The position numbers and the translations under genes were made by a program. The notes beneath the pieces were generated by a model. It ran no database searches and was not told the DNA's origin. It saw only the letters and a list, made by a program, of their open reading frames with translations. DNA of 64,000 nucleotides, taken from the NCBI RefSeq assembly GCF_029543155.1, contig NZ_JARQXA010000007.1, positions 1 to 64,000 of the forward strand. The letters run 5' to 3'. Positions 33,857 through 43,444 of this stretch are shown piece after piece. The stretch is from Sphingomonas sp. HITSZ_GF (GTDB lineage Bacteria; Pseudomonadota; Alphaproteobacteria; Sphingomonadales; Sphingomonadaceae). Numbering within the stretch: position 1 is the first letter of the stretch; each line of letters opens with the position of its first letter.

Positions 33857-34939
33857 TCAGAGCACCACCTGCGCCGCGGCATCCAGGGCGATACCCTCGG
33901 TCGCGCGCGTATCGCCCGGGCGGACCCAGGCGGCGTGGGCGTGCGCGGTCGCCACCACTTCGCGCGCCTCGGGGCCGGGCCAGGTGCGGATGCTGACCAC
34001 CTGCTCGCCGAGCGCCCGGTCGGGCTCCATCGCCACCCAGGCGAGCGGGCGTTCGAAGGTGGCGCGTGCGCCCGCCGCTTCCATCGCGGCACGAATGCGC
34101 GCTGTGCGGTCGTCGGGGATATATTGCCAGACCACCGAGTGCATCAGCACCCGCGTGACGCCTTCCGACTGCGGTTCGGCGAGGCGCGCCTCCATCCAGT
34201 CGGCGGCGTCGGCGCGATCGAGCCGAACCCCCTGCGCACGGATCATGCCGATCGCCTTTTGCAGCCGCTCCAGCCGCATCGGCGTCTCGGCCCAGACATA
34301 GGCGGACAGCCGCGCCTCCACCGCCGGATCGGTGACGTCGAGCGGCTGCACGTCGCAGCCCCGGGTGGAGACGATCTCCAGCGGCGGCACCGCGGGCGGC
34401 TCGCCGAGCCAGACGGGCGCGATCGTGACGGGCGAATCCGCCGGGCCGAACGCGACGCCGCCCAGATCGAAGCGATAGCGATCGATCAGCAGGTTGAGCC
34501 CGCCGCTCGATCCGATCTCCAATATCTCCAGCTTCGGGCCGCAGCGCCGCGCGACTTCGAGCAGGCCGACGATCAGCGCGCCTGAACGGCCGGGCTCGTT
34601 GGTCTGGGGCGGGCCATCGAGCCAGGGGAGCAAGGCCGCGTCGTTGCGCGCCAGCACGCGGTTGAACGCCGCCGCCGAGACCTGTCCGGCGAAGACCTGC
34701 GCCAGCTCGGCATCGGCGCCGGCAAGCACCAGCGCGTGCAGCCCGCCGATCAGCCGCAGCGGCAGCGCGTCGCGGGTCGGCTCGCCCGGCCAGTCGAGCA
34801 CGCGGCGCCCGGTCTCGCTGCTGCGATCGAGCCCCTCCGCGATCGCCACGCAGATATCGGCATAGATGGGCGCATCCATCTTGCGGCAATAATATTCCTG
34901 GATCCGGAAAGCCCCGCGGTTCGTCGCTTCATCGGCCAC
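33857..34939 (-). CDS. DUF2332 protein
   Basis: 360 residues of DUF2332: [15 protein letters not shown] near the start, [16 protein letters not shown] preceded by [10 protein letters not shown] (a glycine-rich, methyltransferase-like turn at about 134-142), and [10 protein letters not shown] near residue 263. The glycine motif suggests a Rossmann-like fold, but no activity is established. The start is a GTG behind GGAGG; the frame continues upstream antisense to hisG. Monocistronic, divergent from hisG. Confidence 0.82.
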   Translation of the reverse strand: MADEATNRGAFRIQEYYCRKMDAPIYADICVAIAEGLDRSSETGRRVLDWPGEPTRDALPLRLIGGLHALVLAGADAELAQVFAGQVSAAAFNRVLARNDAALLPWLDGPPQTNEPGRSGALIVGLLEVARRCGPKLEILEIGSSGGLNLLIDRYRFDLGGVAFGPADSPVTIAPVWLGEPPAVPPLEIVSTRGCDVQPLDVTDPAVEARLSAYVWAETPMRLERLQKAIGMIRAQGVRLDRADAADWMEARLAEPQSEGVTRVLMHSVVWQYIPDDRTARIRAAMEAAGARATFERPLAWVAMEPDRALGEQVVSIRTWPGPEAREVVATAHAHAAWVRPGDTRATEGIALDAAAQVVL

Positions 34940-35003
34940 AAGAAATACCTCCGTGGGGGCTCTGTTGCGCCTGGGAGGACGCCCGAGTAAAGCCCCGGCT
35001 TCG

Positions 35004-35657
35004 ATGACCGAACCGCTGATCCTTGCCGTCCCCAAGGGACGCATCCTCGACGAGGCGCTGCCGCTGCTCGCCCGCGTCGGCATCATTCCCGAGCCCGACT
35101 TCTCGAACGAAGGCTCGCGCGCGCTGCGCTTCAAGACCAACACGCCGGCGATCGACCTGATCCGCGTGCGCGCGTTCGACGTGGCGACCTTCGTCGCACA
35201 TGGCGCCGCGCAGCTCGGCATCGTCGGATCGGACGTGCTCGCCGAGTTCGACTATTCGGAGCTCTACGCCCCGGTCGACCTGGGCATCGGCCATTGCCGC
35301 ATCTCGGTCGCCGAGCCGGCCGACCTTGCCAGCAAGGACGATCCGCGCGGCTGGAGCCATGTCCGCGTCGCGACGAAATATCCACACATCACCCGCGCCC
35401 ATTTCGAAGCGCGCGGCGTGCAGGCCGAGTGCATCAAGCTGAACGGCGCGATGGAGCTGGCGCCGGTGCTCGACCTGGCGCCGCGGATCGTCGACCTGGT
35501 CTCCTCGGGCCGGACGCTCAAGGAGAACGGGCTGGTCGAGGTCGAGGTGATCGCGGAAGTGAGCAGCCGGCTGATCGTCAACCGCGCGGCGTTCAAGACG
35601 CGCGCGACCGAAGTCGTGCCGCTGGTCGACAAGTTCCGCAAGGCAGTAGCGGAATGA
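35004..35657 (+). CDS. hisG: ATP phosphoribosyltransferase, short form
   Basis: 217 residues: [33 protein letters not shown], and the PRPP-binding loop in [17 protein letters not shown]. It catalyses the first step of histidine synthesis (ATP + PRPP). It lacks the C-terminal regulatory domain, so it is the HisG-S form that normally needs HisZ; no hisZ lies in the window. Its stop overlaps hisD's ATG (ATGA). Confidence 0.96.
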   Translation: MTEPLILAVPKGRILDEALPLLARVGIIPEPDFSNEGSRALRFKTNTPAIDLIRVRAFDVATFVAHGAAQLGIVGSDVLAEFDYSELYAPVDLGIGHCRISVAEPADLASKDDPRGWSHVRVATKYPHITRAHFEARGVQAECIKLNGAMELAPVLDLAPRIVDLVSSGRTLKENGLVEVEVIAEVSSRLIVNRAAFKTRATEVVPLVDKFRKAVAE

Positions 35658-36946
35658 TCCGCCTGGACGCCCGCGACGCCGGTTTCGCCGAGGCGTTCAC
35701 CGATCTGGTCAATGCGCGGCGCGAGGCCGACGAAGACGTCGCGCGCGACGTGACTGCGATGATCACCCGCGTCCGCAGCGAAGGCGATGTGGCGCTCAAG
35801 GACCTGACGCAGCGCTTCGACAAGTTCGACCTCGACGCCCAGGGCTGGAAGATCGACCGCGCCGATTGCCTGGCCGCCTGGGAAGGGCTGAGCCCCGCGC
35901 TGCGCGACGCGCTCGAGCTCGCCGCCGAGCGGATCGCCAGCTACCACACCAAGCAGAAGCCCGAGGATCGCGACGAGATCGATTCCGCCGGCATCCGGCT
36001 GGGCGCGCGCTGGAAGGCCGTCGATGCCGCCGGCGTCTATGTGCCCGGCGGGCGCGCCGCCTATCCCAGCTCGGTGCTGATGAACGCGCTGCCCGCGCGC
36101 GCCGCGGGCGTCGGCCGGCTGGTGATGGTGACGCCGACGCCGAACGGCGAGATCAACCCGCTGGTGCTCGCCGCCGCGCATCTTGCCGGAGTCGACGAGA
36201 TCTGGCGCGTCGGCGGCGCCCAGGCGATCGCCGCGCTCGCCTATGGCACCGAGAAGATCGCCCCGGTCGACGTGATCACCGGCCCGGGCAATGCCTGGGT
36301 GGCCGAGGCCAAGCGCCAGCTCTACGGCGTGGTCGGCATCGACATGGTCGCCGGCCCCAGTGAGATCGTGGTTGTTTCCGACAACAAGAACGAACCGGAT
36401 TGGATCGCCGCTGACCTGCTCAGCCAGGCCGAGCATGACCCGACCAGCCAGTCGATCCTGTTCACCGACGACGCCGGTTTCGCCGACCAGGTCGCCGAAG
36501 CGGTCGAGCGCGCGCTGGCGAAGCTCGCCACCGAGAAGACCGCGCGGGCGAGCTGGGAGGCGAACGGCGCGATCATCGTCGTGCCCGATCTCGTCGCCGC
36601 GATGCCGCTGGTCGATCGGCTCGCCCCCGAGCATCTCGAGCTCGCCTGCGACCGGGCGGAGGGCCTGTTCGACATGGTCCGCCACGCCGGATCGGTGTTC
36701 ATCGGTCGCCATACGCCCGAGGCGGTGGGCGATTATGTCGCCGGGCCGAACCATGTGCTGCCGACCGGGCGGCGCGCGCGCTTCGCCTCGGGGCTTTCGG
36801 TGCTCGACTTCATGAAGCGCACCAGCTTCCTCTCGCTCGACGAGGCCGGGCTGGCGGCAATCGGGCCGGCGGCGGTGGCGCTCGCGCATGCCGAGGGGCT
36901 GCCGGCGCACGCGGAATCGGTCGCGATCCGGCTGCGCCAGGGCTGA
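35654..36946 (+). CDS. hisD: Histidinol dehydrogenase
   Basis: 430 residues, normal length. It performs the last two oxidations of histidine synthesis with NAD and Zn. Motifs: [21 protein letters not shown] (~131), [20 protein letters not shown] (~206), the [13 protein letters not shown] metal-ligand region (~257), and LAPEHLEL (~320) with catalytic Glu-His. The start overlaps hisG and the stop overlaps the next gene's ATG, showing a coupled operon. Confidence 0.97.
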   Translation: MIRLDARDAGFAEAFTDLVNARREADEDVARDVTAMITRVRSEGDVALKDLTQRFDKFDLDAQGWKIDRADCLAAWEGLSPALRDALELAAERIASYHTKQKPEDRDEIDSAGIRLGARWKAVDAAGVYVPGGRAAYPSSVLMNALPARAAGVGRLVMVTPTPNGEINPLVLAAAHLAGVDEIWRVGGAQAIAALAYGTEKIAPVDVITGPGNAWVAEAKRQLYGVVGIDMVAGPSEIVVVSDNKNEPDWIAADLLSQAEHDPTSQSILFTDDAGFADQVAEAVERALAKLATEKTARASWEANGAIIVVPDLVAAMPLVDRLAPEHLELACDRAEGLFDMVRHAGSVFIGRHTPEAVGDYVAGPNHVLPTGRRARFASGLSVLDFMKRTSFLSLDEAGLAAIGPAAVALAHAEGLPAHAESVAIRLRQG

Positions 36947-37335
36947 TGCGCACCCCGGACCTCGACGCGGACGGCTGGTGCCTCGCCAGCGCGGCGGACT
37001 ATCACGCGCTCGATGCCGAGGCCTTCGACCTGCCCGACGAGGCGACACGGGCCGGGCTGAAGCCGGGCGACTTCGCCAAGTTGATCTTCCTGATCGCAGT
37101 GGAGGAAGACGAGGAACCGATCACCGACCGGATGTGGGTGGTGGTCCGCGAGGCCGCCGATGGCAGCTATTTCGGGCTGCTCGATAACGAGCCCGACATC
37201 GACGAGAATGACGAATTCTGGCTGGGGAGCGAGCTGCCGTTCGGGCCGGAGCATGTGATCGAGGTGCAGGCGGGCAACGCCGAGAGCCGCGACTATGCCG
37301 CGCGCAAGCCGCTCAGGGCCTGGCCGCGGGGCTGA
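36946..37335 (+). CDS. Unrecognised acidic protein in the his operon
   Basis: 129 residues, acidic, with no signal or membrane segment. The middle (MWVVVREAADGSYFGLLDNEP...DEFWLGSELPFGPEHVIEV) resembles the DUF2314/Imm33-like fold loosely; I cannot assign it firmly. It overlaps hisD by one base (TGATG), so is co-translated with the histidine enzymes, though no direct role in the pathway is evident. Confidence 0.75.
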   Translation: MRTPDLDADGWCLASAADYHALDAEAFDLPDEATRAGLKPGDFAKLIFLIAVEEDEEPITDRMWVVVREAADGSYFGLLDNEPDIDENDEFWLGSELPFGPEHVIEVQAGNAESRDYAARKPLRAWPRG

Positions 37336-37341
37336 ACGACT

Positions 37342-37464
37342 CCCCTCCCTGTAAGGGAGGGGTCGGGGGTGGGTGGAGACCTGGCGATACGGCCACCCAT
37401 CATCACCCCGGCAACCGTAGGCGAGCATTCCACCCACCCCTAACCCCTCCCTTACAGGGAGGGG
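37342..37464. repeat. Long inverted repeat, CCCCTCCCTGTAAGGGAGGGG family
   Basis: Arms of about 36 bases (37342-37377 and 37429-37464) each begin with a palindromic CCCTCCCTGTAAGGGAGGG-like core and continue through GGGGGTGGGTGGA and its inverse. Spacer ~50 bp. It separates the his operon from nusB. No coding potential. Confidence 0.85.
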
Positions 37465-37525
37465 GACGGACGCCGCCACGCAACACACTTTGCCATATTG
37501 GCCGAACATACCTATGTGGCGCGCC

Positions 37526-37987
37526 ATGCCTAGCCCAACCGCAAAGTCCCGTTCCAAGGCGCGCGCTGCCGCGCGCCTCGCCGCCGTGCAGGCGCTGTAC
37601 CAGCACGAGATGGAAGCGACCTCGATCCCGGCGCTGCTCCACGAGTTCCACAATCATCGCCTGGGTGCGACGATCGAGGACGTGGAATATGCCGAGGCCG
37701 ACATCGCCTTTTTCGACGACATCGTCACCGGCGTGAGCGAGCGCCGCGACGAGATCGACCGGATCATCGCCGCCAAGCTGAGCGCCGACTGGAGCCTCGA
37801 CCGGCTAGACAAGCCAATGCGCCAGATCCTGCGCGCCGGCACCTATGAGCTGATGGCGCGCAAGGACGTGCCGGTAGGCGCCGCGATCAGCGAGTATCTC
37901 GACGTGACCGACGCATTCTACGACCGCCGCGAAAAGGGCTTCGTCAACGGCATCCTCGACGCCGTCGCCAAGGAAGTGCGGGGTTGA
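37526..37987 (+). CDS. nusB: Transcription antitermination factor NusB
   Basis: 153 residues, the all-helical NusB fold: ARAAARLAAVQALYQHEMEAT at the N-terminus, RLDKPMRQILRAGTYELMARKDVPVGAAISEYLDVTDAFYDRREKGFVNGILDAVAKEV at the end. It binds the boxA RNA with NusE for rRNA antitermination. ATGs at 37514 and 37490 are alternative starts. thiL follows, a common alphaproteobacterial order, but a 170-bp repeat now lies between them. Confidence 0.95.
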   Translation: MPSPTAKSRSKARAAARLAAVQALYQHEMEATSIPALLHEFHNHRLGATIEDVEYAEADIAFFDDIVTGVSERRDEIDRIIAAKLSADWSLDRLDKPMRQILRAGTYELMARKDVPVGAAISEYLDVTDAFYDRREKGFVNGILDAVAKEVRG

Positions 37988-37994
37988 CCCCATT

Positions 37995-38164
37995 CCTCCC
38001 CGAGCTCCGCTCGGGGAGGGGGACCGCGACGCGCAGCGTCGTGGTGGAGGGGCCGTCGCGCCAGCGACGGTTGCCTTTGCCGCAAGCGCTCACCGCGCCC
38101 TTGGCGCGGCCCCTCCACCATCCTGCGGATGGTCCCCCTCCCCGAGACAAGCTCGGGGAGGATT
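37995..38164. repeat. Gene-free relative of the DUF559 element
   Basis: Left arm 37995-38053 and right arm 38108-38164 have the same plan as the DUF559 element ends: hairpin, GGGAGGGGGACC, hairpin, GTGGTGGAGGGGCC, and the inverse. The ~55-bp centre has no gene. It ends 6 bp before the thiL start codon, so it could influence thiL expression. Confidence 0.82.
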
Positions 38165-38170
38165 TCTGAG

Positions 38171-39013
38171 ATGAACGAAGCTCAGTTCATCGCCGCGCTG
38201 CGCACCCTGCCGCTCCACCCGGGCGCGCAGGATCTCCGCGACGACACCGCGACCTTGGCCGTCGGCGGCGAGACGTTGGTTCTCACCCATGACGCGATCG
38301 CCGAGGGCGTCCATTACCGCCCCGGCACCGATCCGTTCGACATCGCCTGGAAGCTGGTGGCGGTGAACCTGTCCGACCTTGCCGCCAAGGGTGCCGAGCC
38401 GCTCGGCGTGCTGATCGGTGCGGTGCTGGTCGATGGCGCCGAGCGCTTCGTCGAAGGGCTGCGCGCGATCCTAACCGAATATGCCGTGCCGCTGCTCGGC
38501 GGCGACACCATCTCGGTTTCGCCCGCAACCTTCGGCTGCACCGCGATCGGCCGGGCGACCTGCGCCCAGGTCCCGCGCCGCGACGGCGGGCAGCCGGGCG
38601 ACGGGCTGTGGATCACCGGCCCGCTGGGCGCGGCGATGCTCGGCTTCGAAGGCGGCAACGCCGCCGCCTATCTGCGTCCCCGCCCCCGGCTGGCCGACGG
38701 GCAGGCGCTGGCGCCGCACGTCCATGCGATGATGGACGTGTCCGACGGGCTGCTGCTCGATGCCGCGCGCATGGCCGAGGCGAGCGGCTGCACCGCCGAG
38801 ATCGCGCTGACCCGCGTGCCCGTCGCCGCCGGTGCCGACCCGCTGCGCGCAGTCACCTGGGGCGACGATTACGAACTGCTCTTCGCAGCACCGGAGGGCT
38901 TCCAGCCGCCCGTGCCGGCCGCGCGGATCGGCAGCCTGGCGCACGCGGGCGCCGCGCCGTTGCTGCTCGACGGCCAGGTGCCGCAAATCCCGCTCGGCTA
39001 CCAGCATCGCTGA
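38171..39013 (+). CDS. thiL: Thiamine-monophosphate kinase
   Basis: 280 residues, slightly short for ThiL (usually 310-330). It phosphorylates thiamine monophosphate to the active diphosphate. Motifs: DDTATLAVGGETLVLTHDAIAEGVHY (~22-47) with metal-binding Asp, VNLSDLAAKGAEP (~66), LLGGDT (~110), MMDVSDGLLLDA (~190) and WGDDYELLFA (~229). Downstream of nusB. The N-terminus lacks ~10 residues before the first motif compared with many ThiL, perhaps because the upstream repeat set the start. Confidence 0.95.
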   Translation: MNEAQFIAALRTLPLHPGAQDLRDDTATLAVGGETLVLTHDAIAEGVHYRPGTDPFDIAWKLVAVNLSDLAAKGAEPLGVLIGAVLVDGAERFVEGLRAILTEYAVPLLGGDTISVSPATFGCTAIGRATCAQVPRRDGGQPGDGLWITGPLGAAMLGFEGGNAAAYLRPRPRLADGQALAPHVHAMMDVSDGLLLDAARMAEASGCTAEIALTRVPVAAGADPLRAVTWGDDYELLFAAPEGFQPPVPAARIGSLAHAGAAPLLLDGQVPQIPLGYQHR

Positions 39014-39123
39014 GCGGCTTGCGCTGCGGGCACGCGCCCGATAGCCTCCCCGTACCGGGCCTTTGAAATCCGGCACACAGACCGGCGCGGCTCGATATCC
39101 AATTAGGGGAAGGGCTTGAACGC

Positions 39124-41304
39124 ATGACGATTGTGTACATCGCCATAGCCTGCGGCGTGCTCGCAGTGCTCTATGGCTTGTTGACCAGCCAGCAGGTGCT
39201 GAAGGCGCCGGCCGGCAACGACAAGATGCAGAGCATCGCCGCCGCCATCCAGGAAGGCGCCAAGGCCTATCTCGGCCGGCAATATATGACGATCGCCATC
39301 GTGGGCGTGATCGTCGCCATCGTATTGTTCTTCACGCTGGGAACGCTCTCGACGATCGGCTTCGTGCTGGGCGCGGTGCTTTCGGGCGTCGCCGGCTTCG
39401 TCGGAATGAACATCTCGGTGCGCGCCAATGTCCGCACTGCCGAAGCCGCGCGCGGCTCGCTCCAGGGCGGCCTGACGCTCGCCTTCCGATCGGGCGCGAT
39501 CACCGGCATGCTGGTGGCGGGCCTGGGCCTGCTCGCGATCGCGCTGCTGTTCTGGTACCTGGTCGGCGTCACCGGCGAGGAAGCCAATAGCCGCAAGGTG
39601 ATCGAGGCACTGACCGCCCTCGCCTTCGGTGCATCGCTGATCTCGATCTTCGCCCGCCTCGGCGGCGGCATCTTCACCAAGGCCGCCGATGTGGGCGCCG
39701 ACCTGGTCGGCAAGGTAGAGGCCGGCATCCCCGAGGACGACCCCCGCAACCCGGCCGTGATCGCGGATAACGTCGGCGACAATGTCGGCGACTGCGCTGG
39801 CATGGCCGCCGACCTGTTCGAGACCTATGTCGTGACGCTGGGCCTCACCATGGTCTCGATCGCGCTGCTGGTGAAGAACCTGGCCGGTGAGGCGCTGCTC
39901 AAGCTGATGGCGCTGCCGCTGATCATCGGCGGCGTGTGCATCATCACCTCGATCATCGGCACCTATATGGTGCGGCTGGGCAAGAGCCAGTCGATCATGG
40001 GCGCGCTCTACAAGGGCTTCTGGACCACGGTGATCCTGTCGATCCCCGCGATCTGGTTCGCCACCCAATATACGCTGGGCGACATGAACGCGGTGATCGG
40101 CGCGCTGCCGGTCGACCCGACCGCCTTCCTCGAGGCGAACGACCATATCTCCGCCGAAGCGGCGCTCGGCCTTGGCGCCGGGCCGCAATTCACCGGCATG
40201 AGCCTGTTCATCTGCATGATGATCGGCCTGGCGGTGACCGGCCTGCTGGTGTGGATCACCGAATATTACACCGGCACCAACTATCGCCCGGTCAAGTCGA
40301 TCGCCAAGGCATCGGTGACCGGCCATGGCACCAACGTGATCCAGGGCCTGGCGATCAGCCTGGAATCGACCGCGCTGCCGACGCTCGTCATCGTCGTCGC
40401 GGTGATCGCGGCCTATCAGATCGCCGGCATCATCGGCGTGGCCTTCGCTGCGACCTCGCTGCTGGCGCTGGCCGGCATGGTCGTCGCATTGGACGCCTAT
40501 GGCCCGGTGACCGACAATGCCGGCGGCATCGCCGAGATGGCCGGCCTGGAGGACGAAGTCCGCCACAAGACCGACGCGCTCGACGCAGTGGGCAACACCA
40601 CCAAGGCAGTGACCAAGGGCTATGCGATCGGTTCCGCCGCGCTCGCCGCGCTGGTGCTGTTCGGCGCCTATACGACCGACCTGAAGGAGTTCTTCCCCAG
40701 CGTCGTCGTCGATTTCAGCCTGAGCAATCCGTACGTCATCGTCGGCCTGCTGCTCGGCGCCCTGCTGCCCTATCTGTTCGGCGCCTTCGGCATGACCGCC
40801 GTCGGCCGCGCGGCGGGTTCGGTGGTGGAGGACGTCCGCCAGCAATTCGCCAACGACAAGGGCATCATGGCCGGCACCAGCCGCCCCAACTATGCCCGCA
40901 CGGTGGACATCGTCACCAAGGCGGCGATCAAGGAAATGATCGTGCCGTCGCTGCTGCCGGTGCTGAGCCCGATCGCGATCTACTTCATCATCACCGCCGT
41001 TGCCGGCCAGGCCCAGGGCTTTGCCGCGGTGGGCGCGATGCTGCTCGGCGTGATCGTCTCGGGGCTGTTCGTCGCCATCTCGATGACCTCGGGCGGCGGC
41101 GCCTGGGACAATGCCAAGAAGTATATCGAGGACGGCAATTACGGCGGCAAGGGATCGGACGCGCACAAGGCGGCGGTGACCGGCGACACGGTGGGCGATC
41201 CCTATAAGGACACTGCCGGCCCGGCCGTGAACCCGATGATCAAGATCACCAACATCGTCGCGCTACTGCTGCTCGCGGCACTTGCGGGCCACGCCGCGGG
41301 CTGA
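39124..41304 (+). CDS. hppA: Membrane-bound H+-pumping pyrophosphatase (K+-independent type)
   Basis: 726 residues with about 16 membrane helices. It hydrolyses pyrophosphate and pumps protons across the inner membrane. Substrate-site motifs are intact: [12 protein letters not shown] (~198) and [29 protein letters not shown] (~205-235). The motif GNTTKA (about residue 490) has Lys where K+-dependent enzymes have Ala, indicating the potassium-independent class. Monocistronic with a strong terminator. Confidence 0.97.
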   Translation: MTIVYIAIACGVLAVLYGLLTSQQVLKAPAGNDKMQSIAAAIQEGAKAYLGRQYMTIAIVGVIVAIVLFFTLGTLSTIGFVLGAVLSGVAGFVGMNISVRANVRTAEAARGSLQGGLTLAFRSGAITGMLVAGLGLLAIALLFWYLVGVTGEEANSRKVIEALTALAFGASLISIFARLGGGIFTKAADVGADLVGKVEAGIPEDDPRNPAVIADNVGDNVGDCAGMAADLFETYVVTLGLTMVSIALLVKNLAGEALLKLMALPLIIGGVCIITSIIGTYMVRLGKSQSIMGALYKGFWTTVILSIPAIWFATQYTLGDMNAVIGALPVDPTAFLEANDHISAEAALGLGAGPQFTGMSLFICMMIGLAVTGLLVWITEYYTGTNYRPVKSIAKASVTGHGTNVIQGLAISLESTALPTLVIVVAVIAAYQIAGIIGVAFAATSLLALAGMVVALDAYGPVTDNAGGIAEMAGLEDEVRHKTDALDAVGNTTKAVTKGYAIGSAALAALVLFGAYTTDLKEFFPSVVVDFSLSNPYVIVGLLLGALLPYLFGAFGMTAVGRAAGSVVEDVRQQFANDKGIMAGTSRPNYARTVDIVTKAAIKEMIVPSLLPVLSPIAIYFIITAVAGQAQGFAAVGAMLLGVIVSGLFVAISMTSGGGAWDNAKKYIEDGNYGGKGSDAHKAAVTGDTVGDPYKDTAGPAVNPMIKITNIVALLLLAALAGHAAG

Positions 41305-41326
41305 TCTTCGACGCAGGTATCGACTG

Positions 41327-41357
41327 CCCCGCCCGGAGCGATCCGGGCGGGGTTTTT
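41327..41357 (+). terminator. Rho-independent terminator of hppA
   Basis: An 11-bp perfect GC-rich stem (CCCCGCCCGGA with TCCGGGCGGGG) around GCGA is followed directly by TTTTT. It lies 22 bp after the hppA stop. Confidence 0.93.
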
Positions 41358-41446
41358 ATTGAACCATAACAATGCGGTCTCTGACTTGCCGCAGAAACAC
41401 TGCGCCAATAGGCTCTGGCTTCGAATTCGGTTCGAAGGGGGGGATC

Positions 41447-43444
41447 ATGGTTTCGCGTCGCGTGTACGCCGCTTTGCTGGCGTCGGTCTGGCTTGCTTTG
41501 CCTACGGGCGCATTCGCGCAGCAAGCGGGGGAAGCCGCCAAGCCGGCGGATACGCCGCAGCCGGGCCCGGCCAAGCTTCGCGCGCCGCGCGCCACCGAGG
41601 ATTTCGCGCAGCTGCCGCTGATGGACCGGCCGAAGATCTCGCCCGACGGCACGCTGCTCGCCGCCAAGATCGCCTCCGAGGGCAAGCAATATTTCGCGAT
41701 CGTGCCGCTCAACGGCGACAAGCCGCGCTATGTCGGCATGGGCAAGTACGACCTCAACTGGTGGCGCTGGACCAACAGCGACTGGCTGATCGTCGGCTTC
41801 GGCACGACGATGCCGGTCGACGAGGGCGAGGAATGGTACATCCAGCGCGCCGCTGGCGTGAAGGCCGACGGCAGCAAGCTCAACATGCTGGCGCGCGACG
41901 CCGCGCAGGACGGCGACGACGTAATCTGGGTGGCGCATGACGGCACCCCGCGCATCCTGCTCGCCGCGCAGCATTCGATCTATTCCGACGATGCCCAATT
42001 CTATCCCAGCGTCGCCGAGATCGACGTGTCGACCGGCAAGGCCAAGACGGTGGTGCCCCCGCGCGACGGCGTGATGAGCTGGGTGGCCGACGGCAGGGGC
42101 ATGGTGCGCATGGGCTTTGCCAGCTCGCTCGATGGCCGCGAATCGCGCGTCTATTATCGTGGGCCGACCGGCGGCAGCTTCCGCGAGATCGTGCGCCAGA
42201 AGCGCGGCGATTCCTCCGATCGCGTGCTGCCCGCCTTGTTCCTCGCCGATCCGGCCAAGGCGATCGCCTATGCCGATGACGACAAGGGCTATGGCGGCAT
42301 CTACGAATATGACCTGGCAACGCTGAGCAAGGGCAAGCTGCTCTATGCCAGCAAGGGCTTCGACATCGGCGCGATCACCACCACGCACGACGGCGACGGC
42401 ATAGCCGGGATCGACTATAACGAAGCTTCGTCGCGCACCGAATGGATCGACCCCGATCTCGCCAAGCTGCAGGCCGAGGTATCGGCGCAGATCAAGGGCG
42501 GCCATGCCGCGATCACTTCGTACAGCGACGATCATCGCCGGGCGACCGTCTATGTCGGCGGCGCGGATTCGCCCGGCGCCTATTTCCTCTACGACCGCGC
42601 CGACAGCTCGATGACGATGCTGTCCTACGCCAATCCCACGCTCAAGATGGCGCGGCTGCATCCGGTGAAGACGATCACCTACAAGGCGCGCGACGGGCTG
42701 GAGATCGCCGCGGTGCTGACGCTGCCGCGCGGCCGGCCGGCGAAGAACCTGCCGCTGATCGTTTATCCGCATGGCGGCCCCGGCGCGCGCGACGACGAGA
42801 GCTGGGACTGGTGGGCGCAGTTCCTCGCGGATCGCGGCTATGCCGTGATCCAGCCCAATTATCGCGGCTCCACCGGCTATGGCACCGAGTTCAACAACAA
42901 GGGCTATGGCGAATGGGGCCTGAAGATGCAGGACGACCTGAACGATGCGATCACCGCGCTCGCCAGCCAGGGCATCGCCGATCCCAAGCGCGTGTGCATC
43001 ACCGGCGGCTCCTATGGCGGCTATGCGGCGCTCCGCGCGGCGCAGCGTGACGGCAAGCTCTATCGCTGCGCGGTGGCGTTCGCCGGGGTCTCCGACCTGG
43101 GCGCGATGAAGCACTACAATGCCGGCTTCCTGGGCGGCGCGGCGACGGGCGACTGGCTGAAGAAGCAGGCGCCGGACTTCAAGGCCGTGTCGCCGATCAG
43201 CAGCCCCGACCAGTTCAGCATCCCGGTGCTGCTGATCCATGGCAAGGAAGACGTGGTCGTCCCCTATTCGCAGTCGCGCGAGATGGCCGAGAAGTTGCGC
43301 CAGGCAGGCAAGCCGGTGATCTTCATCTCCCAGCCCCAGGGCGACCACCATTTCACCCGCGGCGAGGACCGGCTGCAGTTCCTCAAGGCGATGGAGGATT
43401 TCCTGAAGCAGCATAACCCGGCAGATCCGGCACCCACGCAGTGA
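41447..43444 (+). CDS. S9-family serine peptidase (prolyl oligopeptidase type), exported
   Basis: 665 residues with a signal peptide (VSRRVYAALLASVWLALPTGAFA). A beta-propeller-like N-terminal region covers about 40-420. The C-terminal hydrolase has GGSYGGY (nucleophile Ser, ~523), LLIHGKEDVVVPYSQ (Asp, ~605) and GDHHFTRGED (His, ~639), so the triad is complete. Likely a periplasmic dipeptidyl or acylaminoacyl peptidase. The start follows GAAGGGGGG. It is coupled to a second S9 peptidase by a GTGA overlap. Confidence 0.93.
   Translation: MVSRRVYAALLASVWLALPTGAFAQQAGEAAKPADTPQPGPAKLRAPRATEDFAQLPLMDRPKISPDGTLLAAKIASEGKQYFAIVPLNGDKPRYVGMGKYDLNWWRWTNSDWLIVGFGTTMPVDEGEEWYIQRAAGVKADGSKLNMLARDAAQDGDDVIWVAHDGTPRILLAAQHSIYSDDAQFYPSVAEIDVSTGKAKTVVPPRDGVMSWVADGRGMVRMGFASSLDGRESRVYYRGPTGGSFREIVRQKRGDSSDRVLPALFLADPAKAIAYADDDKGYGGIYEYDLATLSKGKLLYASKGFDIGAITTTHDGDGIAGIDYNEASSRTEWIDPDLAKLQAEVSAQIKGGHAAITSYSDDHRRATVYVGGADSPGAYFLYDRADSSMTMLSYANPTLKMARLHPVKTITYKARDGLEIAAVLTLPRGRPAKNLPLIVYPHGGPGARDDESWDWWAQFLADRGYAVIQPNYRGSTGYGTEFNNKGYGEWGLKMQDDLNDAITALASQGIADPKRVCITGGSYGGYAALRAAQRDGKLYRCAVAFAGVSDLGAMKHYNAGFLGGAATGDWLKKQAPDFKAVSPISSPDQFSIPVLLIHGKEDVVVPYSQSREMAEKLRQAGKPVIFISQPQGDHHFTRGEDRLQFLKAMEDFLKQHNPADPAPTQ

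Noticed and set aside
41202..41408. Minus-strand 68-codon frame across the hppA terminator
   Set aside because: It spans the terminator hairpin and the end of hppA, with no ribosome-binding site and no protein-like pattern.
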